Shown: in pieces, positions 16,605 through 25,992 of the stretch
How positions within the stretch are numbered: the first letter of the stretch is position 1
How the letters are laid out: every line of letters begins with the position of its first letter
Source: an uncultured Erythrobacter sp.
Lineage (GTDB): Bacteria; Pseudomonadota; Alphaproteobacteria; Sphingomonadales; Sphingomonadaceae
Assembly (NCBI RefSeq): GCF_958304185.1
Contig: NZ_OY284433.1
Coordinates: 2,157,996 to 2,221,995, forward strand
DNA length: 64,000 nucleotides
Reading direction: 5' to 3'
Notes under the pieces: model-generated
Told to the model about the DNA's origin: nothing
Seen by the model: the letters and a program-made list of their open reading frames with translations, nothing else
The model's database searches: none
Program-made: the position numbers and the translations under genes

Positions 16605-17138
16605 TTACTTTCCAGCGTTATAACGCTCGATCGCCTCAAGCGTGATCTGACGCGCTTCGGCGGCGTCGCCCCACTTGCCCACGCGCACCCACTTTTCGGC
16701 TTCCAGATCCTTGTAGTGGGTGAAGAAGTGCTCGATCTGCTGGAAGATGATCGAGGGCAGATCGCTCGTTTCGACCACGTCGGCGTAGTAGGGGAAGGTC
16801 TCCTTCACCGGCACGCAGATCAGCTTTTCATCGCCGCCCTGCTCGTCTTCGAGGTTGAGCACCCCGATGGGCCGCGCGCGCACCACGCAGCCGGGGATGA
16901 AGGGCGAGCGCGAGATCACCAGCGCATCGAGCGGATCGCCATCGGGCGAAAGCGTGTGCGGCACGAAGCCGTAATTCGCCGGATAGCGCATCGGCGTGTG
17001 CAGGATGCGGTCAACGAACAGCGCGCCGCTTTCCTTGTCGAATTCATACTTCACCGGCTCGCCCCCGGTGGGCACTTCGATGATGACGTTGAGATCATCG
17101 GGCGGATTGACGCCGGTGGGGATCTTGTCGATGCGCAT
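16605..17138 (-). CDS. ppa: inorganic pyrophosphatase
   Basis: Hydrolyses pyrophosphate to drive biosynthetic reactions in the cytoplasm. The 177-residue length matches family I enzymes. The metal-binding signature DGDPLDALV is present, with further conserved residues in YPANYGFVPHT, KEFDK-like (KYEFDKESGALFVDR) and HYKDLE. The ATG at 17138 is preceded by a purine-rich stretch (AAAAAGAGACC). It is divergent from hisS. Confidence 0.97.
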   Translation of the reverse strand: MRIDKIPTGVNPPDDLNVIIEVPTGGEPVKYEFDKESGALFVDRILHTPMRYPANYGFVPHTLSPDGDPLDALVISRSPFIPGCVVRARPIGVLNLEDEQGGDEKLICVPVKETFPYYADVVETSDLPSIIFQQIEHFFTHYKDLEAEKWVRVGKWGDAAEARQITLEAIERYNAGK

Positions 17139-17242
17139 GGCAGGTCTCTTTTTGGCTTGCGAATGAGAGAGGTAACGCGCGGGCCTTTAATGCGTGCCGC
17201 AGGATTGCGAAAGAGCCTGCGTAAGCCTAATCGCGCAGCCCT

Positions 17243-18496
17243 ATGAGCAAGAAAACCCCGCAAGCCATACGCGGCACCCAGGACATCTTCGGCGCTGATG
17301 CCGAGGCTTTCGCCTTCGTGGTCGAGACCTTCGAGCGCGTGCGGCGGCTGTATCGGTTCCGCCGGGTGGAAATGCCGGTGTTCGAAAAGACCGAGGTTTT
17401 CGCGCGTTCGCTCGGCGAGACCACCGATGTGGTGTCGAAGGAGATGTATTCCTTCGACGACCGCGGCGGCGAATCGCTGACCCTGCGTCCCGAATTCACC
17501 GCCGGGATTGCGCGCGCGTTCCTCACCAATGGCTGGCAGCAATATGCGCCGCTGAAGGTGGCGACCCACGGCCCGCTGTTTCGTTACGAGCGCCCGCAAA
17601 AGGGCCGCTACCGCCAGTTCCACCAGATCGACGCGGAGGTGATCGGCGCAGGCGAGCCGCAGGCGGATGTCGAGCTGCTGGCGATGGCGGATCAGCTGTT
17701 GAAGGAGCTGGGCATCCACGATGTGACCCTGCACCTCAACACGCTGGGCGATGCGACAAGTCGTGACGCATGGCGGGCGGCGCTGATCGAATATTTCCGC
17801 GCGGTGAAGGGCGAGCTGTCCGAGGAATCGCAGGAGCGGCTGGAGAAGAACCCGCTGCGGATTCTGGATTCCAAGGATGCGCGCGACAAGCCGTTTCTGG
17901 CCGATGCGCCGAAGATCGATGCTTTTTTGTCGGATGAGGCGGCCCGATTCTTCGATGATGTGAAGTCAGGTTTGGCGGCAGCAGGCGTGAAGTGGGTGCC
18001 ATCACCTATGCTCGTCCGAGGCCTCGACTACTACCGTCACACGGCGTTCGAATTTATTCCCGACGAGGGCGGCGTATCGGCTGCGGCTTTGGGGTCGCAG
18101 AGTACGGTGCTGGCCGGCGGGCGCTATGATGGGCTGATGGAAAGCCTCGGCGGCGCGCCGACGCCTGCGGTGGGCTGGGCTGCGGGGATCGAGCGGCTGG
18201 CGATGCTGGTGGGGGCGCGGGAGGATGAGGCGCTTCAAGTGGCAGTGATTGTCGAGGATGACAGCCTCGTTTCGATGGGGATTTCTGCAAACTCTGCGCT
18301 GCGCCAAGTGGGAATTTCTAGCGAGCTAGTTGCTGCGGGCAGCCCGCGGAAACGTTTCGATAAAGGTGCCAAATTGGGTGCGTCAGCAATCGTCGTTTAT
18401 TCGCTCGTAGATGGGCACCCCGACATCCGGATGAAGTCGATCGACGATGATCTTGCTGAGCGAATCAAGAGCGTCGTTTACGATAGCCCAGAATGA
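17243..18496 (+). CDS. hisS: histidine--tRNA ligase
   Basis: Charges tRNA-His; class II aminoacyl-tRNA synthetase. The 417-residue protein has motif 1 around [19 protein letters not shown], motif 2 [18 protein letters not shown], the histidine-specific motifs [15 protein letters not shown] and LAGGRYDGL, and motif 3 near [11 protein letters not shown]. The C-terminal anticodon-binding domain ([16 protein letters not shown]) is slightly shorter than usual. A dispersed inverted-repeat element lies directly after the stop. Confidence 0.96.
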   Translation: MSKKTPQAIRGTQDIFGADAEAFAFVVETFERVRRLYRFRRVEMPVFEKTEVFARSLGETTDVVSKEMYSFDDRGGESLTLRPEFTAGIARAFLTNGWQQYAPLKVATHGPLFRYERPQKGRYRQFHQIDAEVIGAGEPQADVELLAMADQLLKELGIHDVTLHLNTLGDATSRDAWRAALIEYFRAVKGELSEESQERLEKNPLRILDSKDARDKPFLADAPKIDAFLSDEAARFFDDVKSGLAAAGVKWVPSPMLVRGLDYYRHTAFEFIPDEGGVSAAALGSQSTVLAGGRYDGLMESLGGAPTPAVGWAAGIERLAMLVGAREDEALQVAVIVEDDSLVSMGISANSALRQVGISSELVAAGSPRKRFDKGAKLGASAIVVYSLVDGHPDIRMKSIDDDLAERIKSVVYDSPE

Positions 18497-18502
18497 CTGC
18501 CA

Positions 18503-18593
18503 CACCCCCGCCCCGGGCCTGACCCGGGGCCCCGCTTCCCTTTTTCCGCCGCTCCAATAGAAGCGGGGTCCCGGCTCGGTGGCCGGGACGGTG
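18503..18593. repeat. dispersed inverted-repeat element between hisS and prfA
   Basis: Left arm 18503-18539 and right arm 18560-18593 are imperfect inverted copies, sharing CCCGCTTC/GAAGCGGGG next to the centre. Each arm folds on itself (CCCCGGGCCTGACCCGGGG; CCCGGCTCGGTGGCCGGG). The type matches GC-rich palindromic elements scattered in sphingomonad genomes. It fills nearly the whole gap. Confidence 0.7.
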
Positions 18594-18608
18594 AGTTAGA
18601 AAACAGCC

Positions 18609-19676
18609 ATGCAAATCCCCCCCGAACGCCTTGACCAGATCGCGCACCGCTTTGCGGAGCTGGAAGCGCGCATGGCGTCGGGCACGCTCGAGGGCGAGGC
18701 CTTTGTCCGCGCTAGCCGCGACTATGCCGAGCTCGAACCCGTCGCCAAAATCGCCGCCGAGGTGAAATCCGCGCGCGAGGAAATGGCGGGGCTGGCCGAA
18801 ATGCTCGCCGACCCCGAAATGAAGGCTATGGCCGAGGACGAGCTCGCCCAGATCAAGGCGACGCTCCCCGATCTCGAACGCCGCCTCGCCATCGCGCTGC
18901 TGCCGCGTGACAGCGCGGACGCCAAGCCCGCGATGCTCGAAATCCGCGCCGGGACCGGGGGCGATGAAGCCGCGCTGTTCGCCGCCGACCTCTACCGGAT
19001 GTATGAACGCTATGCCGCCGAGCAGGGCTGGAAGGTCGAAGCGGTCAGCATCAACGCCTCGGACATTGGCGGCTTCAAGGAAGTGATCGCCAACGTCACC
19101 GGCACCGGTGTGTTCGCCAAGCTCAAGTTCGAAAGCGGCGTCCACCGCGTCCAGCGCGTGCCCGTGACCGAGAGCGGCGGGCGCATCCACACCTCGGCGG
19201 CGACCGTGGCTGTGCTGCCCGAGCCGGACGAGGTGGACGTTTCGATCGAGGAGAAAGACCTCAAGATCGACGTCTACCGCGCGTCCGGCGCAGGCGGCCA
19301 GCACGTCAACACCACCGATTCGGCGGTGCGGATCACCCACTTGCCGACCGGCACGGTCGTCACCTGTCAGGACGGGCGCAGCCAGCACAAGAACAAGGAA
19401 AAGGCGATGCAGGTGCTCCGCACGCGGCTGTATGATGCCCAGCGCGAAGCCACCCAGGGCGCCGAGGCCGAAGCGCGCAAGGCGATGGTCGGTTCTGGCG
19501 ATCGCTCGGAGCGCATCCGCACCTATAACTTCCCGCAGGGCCGGGTGACCGATCACCGTATCGGGCTGACGCTCCACAAGCTGGAGGAAGTGCTCGCTGG
19601 GGCAGGCCTTGGCGAAATGATCGACGCGCTGATCGCCGAGGATGAGGGCAAGCGGCTGGCAGCGCTGGCGGAATAG
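18609..19676 (+). CDS. prfA: peptide chain release factor 1
   Basis: Recognises UAA and UAG stop codons and triggers peptide release. The 355-residue protein has the codon-reading tripeptide region [12 protein letters not shown] (PVT) and the catalytic GGQ in [17 protein letters not shown] near residue 230. It is followed by prmC, whose product methylates the GGQ glutamine, the usual genome pairing. Between the two lies an inverted-repeat element that reaches into the 5' part of the prmC frame. Confidence 0.97.
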   Translation: MQIPPERLDQIAHRFAELEARMASGTLEGEAFVRASRDYAELEPVAKIAAEVKSAREEMAGLAEMLADPEMKAMAEDELAQIKATLPDLERRLAIALLPRDSADAKPAMLEIRAGTGGDEAALFAADLYRMYERYAAEQGWKVEAVSINASDIGGFKEVIANVTGTGVFAKLKFESGVHRVQRVPVTESGGRIHTSAATVAVLPEPDEVDVSIEEKDLKIDVYRASGAGGQHVNTTDSAVRITHLPTGTVVTCQDGRSQHKNKEKAMQVLRTRLYDAQREATQGAEAEARKAMVGSGDRSERIRTYNFPQGRVTDHRIGLTLHKLEEVLAGAGLGEMIDALIAEDEGKRLAALAE

Positions 19677-19695
19677 TCCCAAACCTCGCATAGAC

Positions 19696-19790
19696 TCCGT
19701 TCGTGCTGAGCTTGTCGAAGCACCGCTTTTCTTTTTTGCGTGCGAGGCCAAAGTGAAGGACGTCCCTTCGACAAGCTCAGGGCGAACGGA
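19696..19790. repeat. dispersed inverted-repeat element fused to the 5' end of the prmC frame
   Basis: Left arm 19696-19724 and right arm 19761-19790 are inverted copies built on the core CTGAGCTTGTCGAAG, with few mismatches. The prmC reading frame is open through the whole element and would encode SVRAELVEAP and PSTSSGRTD. This element type is frequent between genes in sphingomonads, and its translated form appears as spurious tails on annotated proteins. Confidence 0.8.
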
Positions 19791-19797
19791 TGTATTG

Positions 19798-20709
19798 GTG
19801 GGCGACGCCATCCGCGCCGCCGCGACACGCCTGGCCCCCGTCAGCGATACCGCGCGGCTCGATGCGGAATTGCTGATGGCGCACGCGCTCGGCGTCACTC
19901 GCACCGATATGCTGCTGAGGGCGATGCGCGACCCCGCGCCTGAAGGTTTCGCAGCGCTGATTGAACGCCGCGCGGGGTACGAACCTGTCGCCTACATCAC
20001 CGGCACTGCCGAGTTCTACGGCCTCACGCTGGCCGTCACCCCCGCGACGCTGATCCCGCGCGGTGACAGTGAGACATTGATTGAAGCGGCCCGCGAAGCT
20101 TTTGCGGATCGCCCGGCCCCCCAGCGCATCCTCGACCTCGGCACCGGATCGGGAGCGCTGTTGCTGGCGGCGATGTCGGTGTGGCGCGAGGCAGAAGGTA
20201 TCGGGGTGGAGCGCGATTTCTTCGCTGTCGTCGTCGCGGGGCAGAATGCCGAAAGCACCGGGATCAACGTCGCGCCGGACCCTGCAGAGCTTGAGCGATT
20301 CAAGGGTGAACTTGCGCGGATGGGTGTGTCCGGCGGAGCGATCGGCTATGTCGGAGGAAGGGCGCGCTTCCGCGCTCTGGATTGGAAGAAGCGCGGCTGG
20401 CGGGCGCATCTGGGCACCTTCGACCTCATCCTTTGCAATCCCCCTTATGTCGAGGAGGACGCCGAACTCGACCCGCAAGTGCGCGATCACGAGCCTGCCA
20501 GCGCGCTGTACGCGGGACCGGAGGGGCTCGACGATTACCGCGCCCTGATCCCGCAATTGCACGCGCTGCTGAACCCGGATGGCATCGCGATCCTTGAGAT
20601 CGGAGCGAATCAGGCCGAGGCTGTCGGTGCGCTGGCGGCGGCATCGGGCTTTGCGACGGCGCTGCGCCGCGACCTTGCTGGCCGGCCCCGTGCGCTGATC
20701 CTCATGTGA
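19798..20709 (+). CDS. prmC: peptide chain release factor N5-glutamine methyltransferase
   Basis: Methylates the GGQ glutamine of RF1/RF2 with S-adenosylmethionine. Motif I LDLGTGSGALLLAAM and the substrate-binding NPPYVEEDAELDPQV are clear. The start is uncertain. The frame is open from an ATG at 19642 inside prfA and through an inverted-repeat element. Family N-termini begin near VGDAIRAAATRLAPVSDTAR, so the TTG at 19795 or GTG at 19798 is chosen. Between motif I and NPPY there is an extra stretch of about 30 residues (NVAPDPAELERFKGELARMG and onward) relative to what I expect of the family. The enzyme core looks intact. Confidence 0.88.
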   Translation: MGDAIRAAATRLAPVSDTARLDAELLMAHALGVTRTDMLLRAMRDPAPEGFAALIERRAGYEPVAYITGTAEFYGLTLAVTPATLIPRGDSETLIEAAREAFADRPAPQRILDLGTGSGALLLAAMSVWREAEGIGVERDFFAVVVAGQNAESTGINVAPDPAELERFKGELARMGVSGGAIGYVGGRARFRALDWKKRGWRAHLGTFDLILCNPPYVEEDAELDPQVRDHEPASALYAGPEGLDDYRALIPQLHALLNPDGIAILEIGANQAEAVGALAAASGFATALRRDLAGRPRALILM

Positions 20710-20878
20710 CAGAAAAACAAGGCAGGGCTTGGCAAACCGCTTCGGCATCGCTACGTCCCCGATAGGCCAGATGATCTGCGAAGGGCGCAAATCGCTGAGC
20801 CAAGCTCCTAAACTCAGCTGATTCGGCCGTCAGGGCGTGTCCCCGACTGCGGCAGCGCGGAGCGCGCAGCACGCCCGG

Positions 20879-20895
20879 CCTGACATCATGTCAGG
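20879..20895. promoter_or_regulatory. 17-bp palindrome CCTGACAT-C-ATGTCAGG
   Basis: Perfect 8-bp arms around a single central base lie in the 274-bp gap between prmC and the DUF4167 gene. It is followed by partial repeats of CCTGAC. The form is that of an operator for a dimeric regulator, or a small hairpin; no regulator is assigned. Confidence 0.4.
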
Positions 20896-20983
20896 GCCTG
20901 ACGTAAGGCGCAGGGACAAGGGGTCTGTTGACCGCGCGTGCAGGCATTTTTTTGCACCGGGTCACTGATAAGGAACTACTTCC

Positions 20984-21850
20984 TTGAATAATAATAACAA
21001 CAATAATAACCGGAATAACCGTCGTCGTGGGCGCGGTAACCGTAATCAGAGCGGCAATGGCGCCCAGCTCAACCGGATCGACAGCCGGGCGCGCGGCAAT
21101 GCCCCGCAGATGCTCGACAAGTACAAGAAGCTCGCGCAGGACGCCCACCACAATGGCGACCGCGTGCAGATGGAGTACTATCTCCAGTTCGCGGATCACT
21201 ATTTCCGCGTGATCGCCGATAACAAGGCCCGCGTGGACGAGCAGCGCGGCGGCCCGCGCCGCAATGACGAGCGCGATCAGGCCGAAGAATATGGCGATGA
21301 CGATATCGATTTCGGCTCTGGCCGTCGCAACGAGCAGCCGACCCGCTCGCGCTACGAACAGCAGGACAATGCCTCGCGCTCCGACATGGACGAGGGCGAG
21401 GCCGGTCAGGAGGGCGAGAGCTTCCTGAACGATGATCGTGACATCGGGCGTGATGACGGGCGCAACGATGACCGCAATGATGATCGCGGCGACCGCCAGT
21501 CGAACGCGCGTCGCCAGCCGCGTAAACCCAGAGATGGTGGACGTGATGGGGCCCGAGAGGGTGGACGTGACGACAACCGCCAGGACCGCGGTGACCGCGC
21601 GCCGCGTGCCGCCCGTCCCGAACGGATCGAGCGCCCCGAACGCAGCGAAAACCGCCCTGACCGGGCCGAAGCGCCGCGGGCTGAGAAGCCCGTTGAAGCC
21701 CGCGCCGAAAAGCCCGTCCGTGCGCGTCGCCCGCGCAAGGTGGCGGATGATGATCGCGCCGTGATCGATTCGTCGATCCTCCCGCCCTCGATCCGCGGGG
21801 ACGATGGCGGCTCGGGCGAAACCGGCGGCGCGCTCGAAACGGTCGAATAG
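20984..21850 (+). CDS. DUF4167 domain-containing protein
   Basis: A 288-residue protein with an N-terminal run of asparagines and RNRR repeats, then the DUF4167 domain (about residues 30-85, RIDSRARGNAPQMLDKYKKL, DRVQMEYYLQFADHYFRVI). The rest is a long charged tail rich in Asp, Arg, Gln and Glu. The domain is nearly confined to alphaproteobacteria; the basic and low-complexity parts suggest nucleic-acid binding, which is inference. The start is TTG at 20984 with AAGGA about 10 nt upstream; the first codons are an AAT/AAC microsatellite. Confidence 0.88.
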   Translation: MNNNNNNNNRNNRRRGRGNRNQSGNGAQLNRIDSRARGNAPQMLDKYKKLAQDAHHNGDRVQMEYYLQFADHYFRVIADNKARVDEQRGGPRRNDERDQAEEYGDDDIDFGSGRRNEQPTRSRYEQQDNASRSDMDEGEAGQEGESFLNDDRDIGRDDGRNDDRNDDRGDRQSNARRQPRKPRDGGRDGAREGGRDDNRQDRGDRAPRAARPERIERPERSENRPDRAEAPRAEKPVEARAEKPVRARRPRKVADDDRAVIDSSILPPSIRGDDGGSGETGGALETVE

Positions 21851-21856
21851 GCTGCG

Positions 21857-23464
21857 ATGATGGAGCGGCTGGCTGCGGTTGCGGCGCTGATGCAGCGCCG
21901 TCCGGCGCTTGCCGCCATCGCGTTCGGGCTGATCGGGGCCTGCGCCTATCCGCCGCTGCACCTGTGGCCGTTGGGCCTCGCCGCGCTGGCAGGGTTCGTG
22001 TGGCTCGTTCACGCAGCGCCCACCAAGCGCGCGGCGCTGTGGATCGGGTGGTGTTTCGGCTGGGCGCATCTGACGCTCGCCAACAACTGGATCGCCACCG
22101 CCTTCACCCATCAGGCCAAGATGCCCGAGTTCCTCGGCTGGCTGGCGGTGCCGCTCCTGTGCATCTACCTCGCATGGTATCCCGCGTTGGCGGCGCTCGC
22201 CGCGCATATTCTGGCGAAGAAGCGCCCGCTGTGGGCCTTCGGGCTGGTGCTGGCGGGGGCATGGATCATCACCGAATGGCTGCGCGGCTGGGTGTTCACC
22301 GGCTATCCGTGGCCGCCGGTGGGGCTGATGCTGCTGGGCGGGTGGGATACGCCCGGAATGGCGCGTCTGCTCCCGTGGACGGGAACTTACGCCCTGTCGG
22401 GCCTTGCGTTCGTCTGTGCCGTGGCAATCGCCGACTGGGCCGCCTTTCGCCGTGACGTGTTGACTGGCGTTGCGGGGCTTGCAGCTCTTGCCATGCTGAT
22501 GCTGGGCGGTGGAAGCAGTAGCGCCGATAGCACTCTGCGCTACACCCTCGTCCAGCCCTACATCCCGCAATCGGAGATCAACGACGGTTCCAAGTTTGAG
22601 GAGCAATTCGTCCGCATCGCCCGCCTCACCACCCAGTCGCGCGACCAATCGCGGATCGTGCTGTGGCCCGAAAGCGCGCTGCCGGACTATCTCGAGGATG
22701 GCTATCCTGACCGTTACTATCTCCAGATGACCGCTGGCGGCGATCCCAAGCTGGCGCGGCGGCGCATCGGCACGGTGATCGGCCCGCAATCGACGCTGCT
22801 GACCGGGGTGGTGAACCTCAATATCGCGCCGCGTCCCGGCAACGTCCCCGGCGCCGTCAGCGCGCGCAATTCGGTGATGGCGATCAATGGCGAAGGGCAG
22901 ATCGTCGGCGGTTACGACAAGGCGCATCTCGTGCCTTACGGCGAATACCTCCCGCTGCGCCCGATCCTTGAACCGCTCGGCCTGTCGCGGTTGGTGGCGG
23001 GGAGCATCGACTACCTACCCGGCCCCGGCCCGCGCACGCTTGATCTCGGGGTGCATGGCAAGGCGGGGGTGATGATCTGTTACGAGATCGTGTTCTCGGG
23101 CGCGGTGGCGGACAAGGCGAATCGCCCGGACTACATCTTCAACCCTTCCAATGATGGCTGGTTCGGCTGGTGGGGGCCGCCGCAGCATCTGGCCCAAGCG
23201 CGGATGCGCGCGGCTGAGGAAGGCCTGCCGGTGCTACGCTCGACCACCACCGGCATCAGCGCGGTGATCGACGCGGACGGCGTGGTGCGCGGGCATATTG
23301 CCACGGGCAAGGCCGACAAGTTGGAAGGCTTCATCCCCGCAGCCAAGCCCGCCACCCTGTTCGCGCAGTTCGGCCATGCCCTGACGCTGGCCTGGGCGGT
23401 GCTGTTCATCGCACTGGGCTTGGGACTTCCGAGAGTGCTTGCGCTCATCCGCGCGCGCGGCTAG
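21857..23464 (+). CDS. lnt: apolipoprotein N-acyltransferase
   Basis: Adds the third acyl chain to bacterial lipoproteins in the inner membrane. The 535-residue protein has about six N-terminal membrane segments, the nitrilase-like periplasmic domain and a C-terminal membrane helix. The catalytic Glu-Lys-Cys triad can be seen in LWPESALPDY, GGYDKAHLVPYGEYLP and GVMICYEIVFSG, and the loop FNPSNDGWFG is conserved. It starts 7 nt after the DUF4167 gene, probably one transcript. Confidence 0.96.
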   Translation: MMERLAAVAALMQRRPALAAIAFGLIGACAYPPLHLWPLGLAALAGFVWLVHAAPTKRAALWIGWCFGWAHLTLANNWIATAFTHQAKMPEFLGWLAVPLLCIYLAWYPALAALAAHILAKKRPLWAFGLVLAGAWIITEWLRGWVFTGYPWPPVGLMLLGGWDTPGMARLLPWTGTYALSGLAFVCAVAIADWAAFRRDVLTGVAGLAALAMLMLGGGSSSADSTLRYTLVQPYIPQSEINDGSKFEEQFVRIARLTTQSRDQSRIVLWPESALPDYLEDGYPDRYYLQMTAGGDPKLARRRIGTVIGPQSTLLTGVVNLNIAPRPGNVPGAVSARNSVMAINGEGQIVGGYDKAHLVPYGEYLPLRPILEPLGLSRLVAGSIDYLPGPGPRTLDLGVHGKAGVMICYEIVFSGAVADKANRPDYIFNPSNDGWFGWWGPPQHLAQARMRAAEEGLPVLRSTTTGISAVIDADGVVRGHIATGKADKLEGFIPAAKPATLFAQFGHALTLAWAVLFIALGLGLPRVLALIRARG

Positions 23465-23492
23465 GGAGGTCGGCAAGAAAGTGAGACATAAA

Positions 23493-23510
23493 GGTTTCCT
23501 TATATCTCTA
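23493..23510. promoter_or_regulatory. AT-rich dyad upstream of metK
   Basis: The stretch ATAAAGGTTTCCTTATAT in the 100-bp metK leader is an imperfect palindrome, and it overlaps a second dyad AAGGTT...AACCTT enclosing CTTATA/TATAAG. It is markedly AT-rich against the background. Its place before metK suggests an operator for a methionine-cycle repressor (ArsR-type regulators use such sites in alphaproteobacteria) or a leader hairpin. I do not see a SAM-II or SAM/SAH riboswitch consensus. Confidence 0.4.
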
Positions 23511-23564
23511 TAAGACAACCTTCACGCCCACCCCGATCCGCACTCTCCAGCCCCCGGAGTATTC

Positions 23565-24776
23565 ATGCGCACCAATTACTTGTTCACTTCCGAAAGCGTT
23601 TCCGAAGGCCACCCCGATAAGGTTGCCGACCAGATTTCGGACGCGATCGTCGACCTGTTCCTGTCGAAAGACCCCGAAGCGCGCATCGCCTGCGAAACGC
23701 TGACCACCACCCAGCTGGTCGTCCTCGCCGGTGAAATCCGCTGCAAGGGCGTGTTCGAGAACGACCAATGGGCGCCCGGCGCTCAGGAAGAAATCGAAGC
23801 CACCGTGCGCGAAACGGTGAAGCGTATCGGTTACGAGCAGGACGGCTTCCACTGGGAGAAATTCGAATTCATCAACCGCCTGCACGGCCAGTCGGCGCAT
23901 ATTGCGCAGGGCGTGGACGCGGGCGAGAACAAGGACGAAGGCGCGGGCGATCAGGGGATCATGTTCGGTTATGCCACCGACGAGACTCCGGGCCTGATGC
24001 CTGCCACGCTCTATTACAGCCACAAGATCCTCGAGCGTATGGCGGCTGACCGCCACTCGGGCGCGGCACCCTTCCTTGAGCCTGATGCCAAGAGCCAAGT
24101 GACCCTGCGTTACGAAGGTTCGCTGCCGGTCGCCGCGACCGCCGTTGTCGTTTCGACCCAGCACAAGCCGGGCTATGACGAGAACAATCCGGCCAAGCAG
24201 GCCGAGCTTGAAGCCTATGTGAAGAAGGTGATCGCCGACGTGATCCCGCCGGTGCTCCTGCGTGAGACCGAATATTTCATCAACCCCACCGGCACGTTCG
24301 AAATCGGCGGGCCGGATGGCGACGCCGGGCTGACCGGCCGCAAGATCATCGTCGACACCTATGGCGGCGCGGCCCCGCACGGCGGCGGCGCGTTCAGCGG
24401 CAAGGACCCGACCAAGGTTGACCGGTCGGCGGCCTACATCACCCGCTATCTCGCCAAGAATGTGGTCGCCGCTGGCCTCGCCACGCGCTGCACGATCCAG
24501 ATCGCCTATGCGATCGGCGTGTCGAAGCCGCTGTCGCTCTATGTCGATACGCATGACACCGGCACCGTGGGCGACGACAAAATTGAACAGGCGATCCTCG
24601 GCATTGCCAAGCTCGGCGGTCTCACCCCCCGCTCGATCCGCACGCATCTTGGCCTCAACAAGCCGATCTACCAGCCGACCGCCGCCTATGGCCATTTCGG
24701 CCGCGCGGCAGAGGGCGACTTCTTCCCGTGGGAGAGGCTCGATCTGGTTGCAGATCTGAAGGCTGCGCTGGGCTGA
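23565..24776 (+). CDS. metK: S-adenosylmethionine synthetase
   Basis: Makes S-adenosylmethionine from methionine and ATP. The 403-residue protein has [20 protein letters not shown] at the N-terminus, the [12 protein letters not shown] hexapeptide region (GAGDQG), the P-loop-like [19 protein letters not shown] and the C-terminal [13 protein letters not shown]. The preceding 100 bp contain an AT-rich dyad that may control it. The DUF418 gene follows after 13 nt. Confidence 0.97.
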   Translation: MRTNYLFTSESVSEGHPDKVADQISDAIVDLFLSKDPEARIACETLTTTQLVVLAGEIRCKGVFENDQWAPGAQEEIEATVRETVKRIGYEQDGFHWEKFEFINRLHGQSAHIAQGVDAGENKDEGAGDQGIMFGYATDETPGLMPATLYYSHKILERMAADRHSGAAPFLEPDAKSQVTLRYEGSLPVAATAVVVSTQHKPGYDENNPAKQAELEAYVKKVIADVIPPVLLRETEYFINPTGTFEIGGPDGDAGLTGRKIIVDTYGGAAPHGGGAFSGKDPTKVDRSAAYITRYLAKNVVAAGLATRCTIQIAYAIGVSKPLSLYVDTHDTGTVGDDKIEQAILGIAKLGGLTPRSIRTHLGLNKPIYQPTAAYGHFGRAAEGDFFPWERLDLVADLKAALG

Positions 24777-24789
24777 TTTTGGAGTAAGG

Positions 24790-25992
24790 GTGCTGTCAGT
24801 GACGGCACCCGCTCCTTCCCCGAACCGCATCCTCGCGCTCGATGCGCTGCGGGGACTTGCCGTGATCGGGATCGTGGGCATGAATGTCCACGCCTTCGCC
24901 TTGCCGGGGCCAGCCTTTTACAACCCGCTGTCCTACGGCGCGACGAGCCCGCTGGATTACTGGGTGTGGCTGGGGAGCTTCGTCTTCATCGAAGACAAGT
25001 TCCGCACGCTGTTCGCGATGCTGTTCGGCGCCGGGTGCCTGATCCTGATCGAGCGGAGCGGCGCTGCACCATGGCGAGCGCATTATGCGCGCATGACGGT
25101 GCTGCTGGCGATTGGTCTGGCACACGCGATCCTGCTCGCCAGCAATGACGTTTTGCGCGCCTATGCGCTGGCGGGAATGGCGCTGCCGCTGTTGGCGGGG
25201 CTATCGGCGCGGGCGCTGATCAACGTCGCGCTTGGCTTGCTCTTGGTTCACGTTGCCCTGGGCTTGGTCGCGCTGGGTGCTCCCTTGGTGGCCTATCACG
25301 TGGGGCAGGGCGGGCATGATGCCCTGCTGTGGGCCGAGCGACAGTTCGGCCGCGATGCGCCGACGATTGCGATGCTGCTCGAACAGGGCCGCGAGGGGCT
25401 GGCCGAGCGGATCGCGCGTCGCAGCCTCGGCATTCCGGCGCAGCTGAAGGCGGTCGCGGCGTCGCTGCCGCTTAACCTGTCAGCCATCGCGCTCGGCATG
25501 GGACTGTGGCGGGGCGGGATGCTGAAGGGCGAATGGCGGACGTTCCGGCTGCAACGGATCGCCGGGATGAGCGCGCTGGTGGCGCTGCCGGGTCTGTTGC
25601 TGCTGGCGGTGTGGCTGGTGCGAACCGGCTTCCCCGCCCCGCTGGTCGGGCCGGTGGCGCTGGTGCTTTCGGCCCCGTTCGATACGCTGATGGGGGTGAG
25701 CTATGCCGCGCTGGCGATGGCGTTTCTCAACCAGGACAGCGGCTTGACCCGCAGGCTGGCGATGGTCGGCCGACTGTCGCTGACCAATTATCTGATGACG
25801 AGTGTGATCCTGTCCGCGATCTTTGCGAGCTGGGGACTGGGGCTGTTTGGCGAGGTGACCCGCTGGCAGTCCCTCGCGCTCGGGCTGGTGCCAGTGGCGG
25901 CGATGCTGGCGTGGTCGCCGTGGTGGGTAACGAAGGTGGGGCAAGGTCCGTTTGAACGGCTATGGCGCGCGGGCGCGCGGGCCTTGTCTTAG
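24790..25992 (+). CDS. DUF418 family membrane protein
   Basis: A 400-residue multi-pass membrane protein. The N-terminus RILALDALRGLAVIGIVGMN and the C-terminal block MVGRLSLTNYLMTSVILSAI are typical of the DUF418 (YeiB-like) family, related in form to acyltransferase-3 membrane enzymes; the biochemical role is unknown. The GTG at 24790 has GGAG 5 nt upstream; a second GTG at 24799 is possible. It overlaps the convergent membrane-protein gene by 4 nt at the stop codons. Confidence 0.88.
   Translation: MLSVTAPAPSPNRILALDALRGLAVIGIVGMNVHAFALPGPAFYNPLSYGATSPLDYWVWLGSFVFIEDKFRTLFAMLFGAGCLILIERSGAAPWRAHYARMTVLLAIGLAHAILLASNDVLRAYALAGMALPLLAGLSARALINVALGLLLVHVALGLVALGAPLVAYHVGQGGHDALLWAERQFGRDAPTIAMLLEQGREGLAERIARRSLGIPAQLKAVAASLPLNLSAIALGMGLWRGGMLKGEWRTFRLQRIAGMSALVALPGLLLLAVWLVRTGFPAPLVGPVALVLSAPFDTLMGVSYAALAMAFLNQDSGLTRRLAMVGRLSLTNYLMTSVILSAIFASWGLGLFGEVTRWQSLALGLVPVAAMLAWSPWWVTKVGQGPFERLWRAGARALS

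Noticed and set aside
18465-19904. 479-codon open frame on the minus strand
   Set aside because: Antisense to prfA; it contains translated dispersed repeat (RPELVEGT-like) and no family resemblance.
20891-22927. 678-codon open frame on the minus strand
   Set aside because: Antisense to the DUF4167 gene and the first two thirds of lnt, both convincing; the long frame follows from high GC codon bias and its protein is low-complexity.
23465-23564. SAM riboswitch before metK
   Set aside because: No consensus of SAM-I, SAM-II or SAM/SAH types could be recognised; only AT-rich dyads are visible.
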